This document shows positions 56,718 through 64,000 of a stretch of 64,000 nucleotides of DNA, piece by piece. Under the pieces are notes generated by a model, which made no database searches, was not told where the DNA came from, and was given only the letters and a program-made list of their open reading frames with translations. Where the stretch lies: the NCBI RefSeq assembly GCF_012273895.1, contig NC_052107.1, positions 5,828,001 to 5,892,000 on the forward strand. The letters run 5' to 3'. Every line of letters starts with the position of its first letter. Positions within the stretch are counted from its first letter, which is position 1. Both the position numbers and the translations under genes were made by a program. Source of the DNA: Zerene cesonia. Lineage: Eukaryota > Arthropoda > Insecta > Lepidoptera > Pieridae.

Positions 56718-57289
56718 TTATTATAATGACGCGACATTTCTAACACTTTACTCCAATTAGACTCAGTCTCCCCGCTCGCGTTAAAATCCGTTCAAACTCT
56801 TTAACTTTTAAAGGAATATTATTTTTATTGTGTGGAGTCAATTTAGTTATCAAGCAATACAGTGAAAGATTGAATAAATAAACAAAACGAGTTTCGATAT
56901 AAATAATTTTGCCCATAAGCGGCAAAGGCGTATTGTGTTGCTTAAACCGTTAATCTATTTATCATTCAGAATGCGAGCCTGCTGCTGCTCGTGGTACTAC
57001 GAAGTGACATATGTGCATATCAACTCGTTTGTTTGTTTTAAGTATATTTAGGTACTTTCAAATGCAATGTAATAATCGTTTGTGTATAATTATAAATGGA
57101 AGTTCATCAATTCAGAAGTATAACAGTATTTGTAAAAAATATCATGTTCAAAAAATTGTTCAGGTATTTTATAAAAATTGAAGTAATATTTAATTATGTT
57201 TGGACCGATGACGTCATAAGATGCAGTTTTGGAATGAATTACTGTAATATATTCAATGTAAAATTAATTTCATATATTGATTTTGGGAG

Positions 57290-57480
57290 GCCCGTATTCT
57301 TTTACTTACTACTCTTGCCAGACCTTTTCCTTATTCTCACTGCCAATTCTTTCTCCTCAATTTAAAGTCGACAATCTCATTCTATAGGCGTAAGGTCTGC
57401 AACACCCCTGGTGGTAGCTAACTAATTACTAACAGGCAAACCACCAAAGCTCCTGACTGATGACCTCGTTGCCAAATAAA
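57290..57480 (-). repeat. 330-bp family, decayed inverted copy
   Basis: 'CCTTTTCCTTATTCTCACTGCC' and 'AATTCTTTCTCC' correspond to the central block, and 'CCTGGTGGTAGCTAAC...CAGGCAAACCACC' to the tail. Confidence 0.45.
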
Positions 57481-57824
57481 AAGAATTGGAGTGAATCTGA
57501 TTTTAGATCTAGTTGCTAATTTCTTTGCAACCGCAATTTTCGAAGACAAAATGAGAACAATATAACGTTTTATTTTTGATCTAATTCCTTTTAATATTAA
57601 TATTTATATTAATTATATAAAACATTAACAACAAATCAAATCAAGTGCATCGGTTTAATATAAATTAGAATAGATTAAGATGCTATTAAACATATAAGTC
57701 AAGGTCTGCTGTCGATATCAACAGATAGTTGTTTTAATATTAATAGTCTATCATTATTTTATGTAAAATTAGATAGAAAGGGATTACAAACATATTTCAT
57801 TTGATATTATTTTCAAAGAATACA

Positions 57825-57975
57825 ATTTCCTTCCTTTTCTAATCCATTCCGTTATTCCCGCCATCAGTCCATTACACATCCCTTACCTCTTAAAAGCGGG
57901 CAATACAGTTACAGAAGCTTTACCTACTTACCGTGAGAGGAACCACCAGCTGGATTTCCCGCTTTAACATAAAAA
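57825..57975 (-). repeat. 330-bp family, second inverted fragment
   Basis: 'TTTTCTAATCCATTCCGTTATTCCCGCC' pieces, 'CATCAGTCCATTACACATCCC' and 'GAGAGGAACCACCAGCTGG', then 'CGCTTTAACATAAAAAAC'. Confidence 0.5.
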
Positions 57976-58504
57976 ACAACTGAGACTCTTTTTTACATTT
58001 TTGTCCTAGTAACTGATACTAGAAGAGTTCGATCATTCATTGTATTAGCATTGGTAATAAGACAGCAAGCGAGGCTTATATTGAGCAATAGGGTAGGTCA
58101 GACATGCATTGATTTAATGGCTTTGTGAATTCCCTTACCGAGAAAGCAATACTCTTTAGTTCTATATACGATGTTATGTTTCTAATATAAATGTTAAGAG
58201 CGTAGACAATACATATATGTGTTTTTTATTACTATATTAAAACAATATATTTTTTCTTATACAACAGGATAGTTAATACCTATGTATCTTAATATATATC
58301 CATCTAATTATTTTTTATTTTTTACATGATGTTATTTCTTACCACTTAAAATATGAAACGGTAGTTTTTCTTATTATATAAATAAATATATAGTTATAAT
58401 TTAATCATAATCTATTACGTATATTAATAATAATGATATCACACGAAACATTGCGCACGGATAAATAGTAAAAATCAAAATTATTCTAAAAATAAAAATT
58501 AAGT

Positions 58505-58569
58505 CATATATATATATATATATATTACTCCGCCATCATCATCTCAATACTCCGCCATCATCATCTCAA
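58505..58569 (+). repeat. (TA)n followed by a 22-bp tandem duplication
   Basis: A TA run (58506-58525) is followed by TACTCCGCCATCATCATCTC-AA twice in tandem (58526-58547, 58548-58569) without a mismatch. Confidence 0.85.
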
Positions 58570-59454
58570 CTTATAGTTGAATATACAAAAGACGATTATA
58601 AAGATAGACTTTTCACGTGTTCTTTTACAGATTTTATTTAAATAAAACATAACCACTCACAATGAATATCACTTTTAACGAGACAAATTTGATGAAACTA
58701 TGTTAATCGCTTGTACGATTATGTGAGCAAAATACCGAGGTAGAATCTTGAATATTGCTTGTAATTAACATTAAATTATAGAAACAATAGCACGTTAAAT
58801 TTCGCTATCAAAGTGGAATAATAGTTTATATTTTTTCAATGAACTAAATAAACCCAGGTCTAAGAATATCCTATCAACTACGCACTATCCAAATATCATT
58901 TAAACCAATACAGTGTGTTTTATTCTTTGAATATTCAAGTTTTTTGTTTATTTAATCATTTAAATTACAAAAAATAGCATTATATTTTACGATACTGATA
59001 ACATAAATACATTATCCATAAGTAGCGTTAAGTTGTCGACGTAGCGAATGAAATATTTACCATGAAAATTTACATAAAATTTTCATATTTAGAAAAAATT
59101 AACCATAATAAAAGGAATTTAAAGACACTATTTTATAGCGATAATAAAATCTTAAAACGTTAATGGCTAAAACGCAATAAAACCTATTCAAAATATGTGT
59201 GAACCGTTATCTAAACATAAGAGGTACAGTTATTTTTATGAGTTTAATTATATGGTTTGAGAAGTTGGCTGATAGAGAACTGAAATAATAACACTGTATC
59301 CTGCTGACTAATACTATGCTTACTCAACATTTCGTGTATCTATATATCTATATAAAATTGGTTCAAATGTTTGGATTTAAATGAAATAAATTAGGCTATA
59401 TGTTCATCATCTCATAAAGCTACACGTGAAATAGTCGTAAGCGTATTAATTAAG

Positions 59455-59710
59455 TCTAGGTTGGGTTCGAACACCGGGACAGTGGTATATGTGAAAACCG
59501 GGTGTGTGCGATATGGAAAATCCTTTGTTGTCATGTCATTAGCGCCTAGATTATGGTCATCAACCCAATTCTAGGGTGTCCAATCAGATGTAACATAATG
59601 ATATAAAAGAAGAGAGGGAACTCTCCTACTACAGGTTTTTTAAACTTATCAGGAGAGTTCCACGTATATGTAACAACACACCCAAGCTGAATTAATAAAT
59701 AAATTGTTTT
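59455..59710 (+). repeat. Unclassified retroposon-like repeat with hairpin
   Basis: Contains GGTTGGGTTCGAACACCGGG (Pol III B-box-like GGTTCGAAC), 'GTTGTCATGTCATTAGCGCC', 'CAACCCAATTCTAGGGTGTCC' and a strong hairpin, then A+T-rich sequence. The internal order feels like a lepidopteran retroposon, but I cannot name it and no target duplication is evident. Confidence 0.4.
59617..59661. repeat. Hairpin GGAACTCTCCT / AGGAGAGTTCC
   Basis: A perfect 11-bp stem with a 23-base loop. Confidence 0.8.
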
Positions 59711-60250
59711 TTTTTTTTTTTAATAAAATGTTTACAAACAATCTATGTTAACATTTAGAAATGGTATGATTTTATTCCTATACCTAGTTACTAGAATGAG
59801 AAACTGTAGAGAAAGTTTAAAATTACTCTTCTAATAATCTAAATATCTCTACTAATACACTTCTCTTAAATACATTATTTATCAACGCCACCGATAATCA
59901 AACCAAACTTTAAAAATCCTATAATTCTCGCATTCACGATTCGCATTTTATCCATTCAGCCGTTTATGTAAGATCAATTAAAAGCAATCATACAGTACAT
60001 ATTTATGAGTTTCAAGCACTGCTTACTACGCTTTATTAGGTAGGTATAATCGGCGTGTCTCATTATTATGTGGTATACTGGAAAAATTAAACCTGTATTA
60101 CTTAGATGTATTTAGGTTAGGTGTCGTTCAAAAAACATTTGTCTAATCTGTATAGTATATGTAAAAGTAGGTGTGGGTAGTGAGATTAGGACGCTCGGAA
60201 TGGCTACATTGTTATATTATGCAACCTAATAAGGCTAACGGTGGCATACC

Positions 60251-60282
60251 AGCGTGTACGTGTTAGTCCAAGTGAATTCGTC
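60251..60282 (-). other. Weak 32-nt exon-like segment
   Basis: On the minus strand the acceptor GATCTATTCAATATTACAG is followed by ACGAATTCACTTGGACTAAC... and a donor GTATGCCACC. Entered in phase 1 it reads EFTWTNTYTL. The splice motifs are average, so this is a low-confidence call. Confidence 0.15.
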
Positions 60283-60299
60283 TGTAATATTGAATAGAT

Positions 60300-63200
60300 C
60301 GTCTTTTATCTTTTATTGAAGAATCGAATATTTATCAAATAAAATGCATAGGACACGTAAAACAAAATTGTTATGTTGTTGACCGCTGTTCTAGGAGGAT
60401 AATTTCTTGATTGAATACGATCAATAATCAAGGACAAATTGTTAAAGGTATAATAATAATATTATAGTATGCACAGTCTCTAGTAAGTTATAGCGGTTCA
60501 TATGCAAAGACATAAAGAAAGTAAATAAACATAAAGCGTTTGTGTTGATGTCTTGGTAAGTGTTGCTCTGTCAGGAACTGGGCATATTAACGACGTACAT
60601 AAAATGAAATGAGAAGAGAAAGGTGACGAAACGACAAATATGTTTAATTTAAAACTTGACTGAAATTCGAGTCTCGGCTGAACAAGTTTGCAAATTTCGT
60701 GATCTTGCCCTTGTTTACATCCGAATGTTTTTGCTTTGAAAATTTGCTTACATTATTATTATGAGTTTTGCGACACGTTATTTTTTATCTTATGCTGCTT
60801 GAACAAAAATTTTTTGTTTCACCATTTTTAGCAGCGATGGCATTTATTAAAAATCGCCATTCAATGTACAAAACGAGGAATTAGTTCTATCATAGTGTTT
60901 AATTAATACTTAAGTGTTTCTTCATTTTAACTTTTAGGCATTATTTAATATACACATTTTTTTAATGAAGCCATATCTGGCGAATAAGCCATAATTATAA
61001 TAAATCTTTTATTCTTTTGTCTATTTAACCACATTTATTTGTATCCATTTTCAAACTTTGCAGTGTCTTACAAATATGTACTTCATAAATATGATTAGAA
61101 ATACACTCGTTAACAAAATATTTGCAGTAATGTTGTACTGTCTTGTACTCGTACTAGCATTCCATATTGTCAAACACTTCACGCGTAGGGGAAAATAGAG
61201 GCATTACCTTCAACAAAAGTTAAGCATTCATAAGACAGTCATAAAGGACTAAAGATTAATAGTTTATCAATTGAACAATAATTTAAATCATTATTACTTT
61301 ATGTATAAATTATAAAATAGTTATAATAAATGCAAATTTGCTGCCTTAGAACTAATAACATAACGTAACATGATTAAAAAAAGGTCACTGTAGCTCAAGA
61401 CATAATTATAGAAAATTTTCTCACAATTGCACACGCTAACTTACATAAAGAATAATAATATAGATTGTTCACCGATTCTCATGCTAGTATATCCGCGATA
61501 CATATTTTTTAGCAAATAGCTAAAGAATTTAGTCTTTTGTACTTAAACGAGTAATGTAGAACTAAGAAGATTGACGATTTTTTTAATTAACACATCAAAC
61601 TAATTAATTATACCATTTGCCAATAATTATATAGGTATATAAAAATTCCACGTTAAGTTATTATTCTATTTAGATCTATAATCAACATCGCAATATAACA
61701 TAAATGTACTCCAACCTTTTTCACATATTTTATTTCTTCGAGTGTAAATATTATTACATTCGTTAAATAGGTTAAATAATTTTTGAACTAGAGTTGAATA
61801 CAGTTTTTGATATAACTAGAATATTCCAACCACGCCTAAGACATGTATAAAACATATTATGCATTGGCATGGCATAGTTAGCCGTAAGACATTCATTCTT
61901 AGAAAATGTATAATGCAATAAAAACAATACATTGTAAAATGTCTAAATTTATAATAAGTTCGTTTAATTACTCTTATTTAAGAATGACTATTTAGTCATG
62001 GATAACGTATTGTGTGCCACCCACGATAGTAGCAAATATATACTACAAAAATTACAACACTTCCTTATATCCGGATTTAAGCCTTGACATAAGTATCCTT
62101 TGAAAGTAACGCCCAATGATCTCATACAATTGTTGCATAAAACAAAAAAACAAGTGACCCTGCTCCGATTGCTTACTTTTTTTAATAATTTTAAATTGTT
62201 TTTTTTTTTAGAATTCCTTTGGAAAATAACAAGAATCGTCATGTAGAAATATATTTTTCTTTACTGAAGGAAAATATTTTAAAGACAAAATATAACTATA
62301 TATCAGATTTATGTAAACTTTGATAATTTTGTGATTTCAGCTGCCCTAAATCTGGTTTAATCGTGGAGAAAACTGCCTGTCTATAATCTGGTTCAGCTCG
62401 ACGATAAGTCAGCCGACAACGTAGTAATTGTCACGATTTATTTTACATTTAATCAGGTTTACTCTACTTATACTGACATTGCCTTAATATATTAAAATGA
62501 ACATAATTAAAAATAAATAAGGAAAACATAATTCTCAATTTCCTCAACATAATAAAACATTAAGAAAACTGATAAATCATAATTGTCTCAACTCTCAAGC
62601 AGGAAATTCAACTATCAATCATTAAGTAACAGTTGCCTCGTTAACGTTACTCAATTTAAAACTCCATCTACTCAAAATTGACTTCGGAAAATGCTTATTT
62701 TATGTAATATCCTGAGGCACTATTTTAACCAAATTCATTGCTATCGTTGTATGTCGGAAGGAGCCGTTACAAGCAAAAAAAAACTGTAATTTTGGACATC
62801 GACAGTAATTTGCAAAAACAAGACCAGAAAAGTATGTTGGAAACCAGTTTATAATTTATCGATACTTGTCTTTGCGAATATTTTAAATTCACGTTCACAT
62901 AATTTTATTGAGAATAACCGGTACGTTGGTGTATTTACAGTTGCATTAATAAAGTTTTGACACTATTGGGAAATCGGATAGTGTCACCTCACACTCTCAA
63001 AGAAAGTGCTTCGAAAGTTTTGTAATAAAAGCAAATAATTAATGATGATGAGATGAATTAATAACTGAGCAAATATTCGTGCGACTTTTTATATAAATAA
63101 GCAAAGGAATAGTTGAAAGCAAATTATCAATTGAACAACAATTGTACAATATCATAATAATTATTAAGACATTCATTAAGACCATTTAAAAACCAAGAAG

Positions 63201-64000
63201 ACTTAAACAATGACCAGATCTTTGTTACAACTAATTGCATAAACATAACATATACATATTATTACATATCGCTTATGTGTGACAAGTAATGGACAAGTTC
63301 TTACATAATAGAGACGTGTGCTGAATTTAATACGATGAGAATCTTCGTGCGTACCACATAATGTCCATACTGTAATTATGTAATGATACCTGCAGGGTTC
63401 ACTAGTATTATACAACTTTTAAATATTTATTTATAATCAGTACTCACATTGTCCTTTATTATCCTTTTTGTTCTGGAATTATAGCACCGAATTTCTTGCC
63501 TCAAAACTCAAAAATCTCTTTAGACCAATTCGATATTCTAACAATGCAAGATATTTGAGCTGTTATTAGCACTGACAAAAACGGCTGTGATGTGTGAAGG
63601 TTGTGTTGCATTTGGAACAAACTTTTTCTAAAATAATTTTTTTTATGAACGGATTATAATTTTAATTCTAAAAATTCCCGGAGACAATCATTAGCCATCA
63701 TGCTGCGTGATAACGCGCATTATCTAAGGTCTTCCATCTAAAAGAAATCTTCTCCAAATAACCGCTGGAGTGGTATGATTAAAGGTCTGACTGCGGCGAC
63801 TATAATTTTACATAAAGTGATAAAAAATAAAACTCGTTATTTCATCAGAAATAAAGCTCCGAGATTAGCCTTGATGCAACCTAAATGCCGTCACAGAGTA
63901 AATATAGACTACAATATATCTACGTTTTATTTCTGCGTCGTAGAGCTTTGATCAATATTGATATATTTTTTCTATTTTCATTTTCAACTTGGGCGTTACT
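60300..64000. other. A+T-rich right end, no gene seen
   Basis: A plus-strand acceptor-like GATAATTTTGTGATTTCAG (ending about 62340) leads into 15 open GC-richer codons (PKSGLIVEKTACL) with no donor. 63690-63800 is also slightly GC-richer. No repeat family or RNA gene was supported. Confidence 0.4.

Noticed and set aside
1..64000. CRISPR arrays, operons, ribosome-binding sites, prophage or insertion sequences
   Set aside because: Composition, SINEs, LINE tails and splice signals show insect nuclear DNA; no regular spacer arrays or bacterial gene layout were seen.

Overview
The window looks like non-coding DNA from a moth or butterfly (Lepidoptera), probably the inside of a gene with very long introns. 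It is strongly A+T rich, contains three runs of exactly 1000 N (assembly gaps of unknown true size), and is full of short interspersed repeats of lepidopteran type: Lep1/RTE-tail-like repeats ending in GCTAGT, a roughly 330-base SINE/LINE-tail family carrying a 'GTGATCGCTTACCA' motif, a tRNA-headed SINE and a pogo-type MITE. There is no intact long protein gene. The longest gap-free open frame (113 codons, 40104-40445, minus) is about what chance gives in DNA this A+T rich, and most short ORFs are noise or shadows of repeats.

The most important signal is a set of tiny, well-bounded exon candidates on the minus strand. A TATA-bearing first exon (about 37275-37075) ends at a GTAAGT donor. It is followed leftwards by 30818-30750 (69 nt), 13526-13473 (54 nt, with an ATG in purine -3 context) and 6405-6376 (a 30-nt microexon). 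Each has a strong 3' splice site and a consensus-like donor, and 69, 54 and 30 nt all preserve the same phase-1 frame. A phase-compatible terminal exon with a very strong pyrimidine tract, a stop codon and AATAAA lies at 360-254. I do not recognise the product. A 32-nt exon candidate (32663-32632), a possible upstream promoter with a heat-shock-element-like motif (51677-51708) and isolated exon-like segments (50843-50792, 60282-60251) may be alternative 5' parts or chance.

Layout. 0-8.5 kb: terminal exon and microexon candidates, a tRNA-SINE with a perfect 15-bp target duplication, and one of two CRE palindromes. 9.7-15.7 kb: three same-orientation SINE-family copies, a palindrome pair, a cluster of CTCF-like motifs, the ATG exon, and a retroposed 3' end. 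15.7-22 kb: degraded repeats, a pogo MITE, and a 5'-truncated retroposon with 14-bp target duplications. 23.6-25.6 kb: a duplicated low-copy sequence interrupted by a Lep1-like insertion whose paralogue is an empty site. 27-28.3 kb: gap 1, flanked by a jockey/CR1-type reverse transcriptase remnant. 29-37 kb: exon candidates and repeats. 38-39.1 kb: a CpG-rich island beside a possible transposase relic. 41.8 kb: gap 2. 52.7-55.6 kb: a long inverted-repeat element with, apparently, an LTR retrotransposon nested in it across gap 3. 55.6-64 kb: sparse repeats.

All calls come from reading the sequence; no search was run. Repeat family names are analogies from memory, and gene models rest on splice motifs and frame compatibility only.
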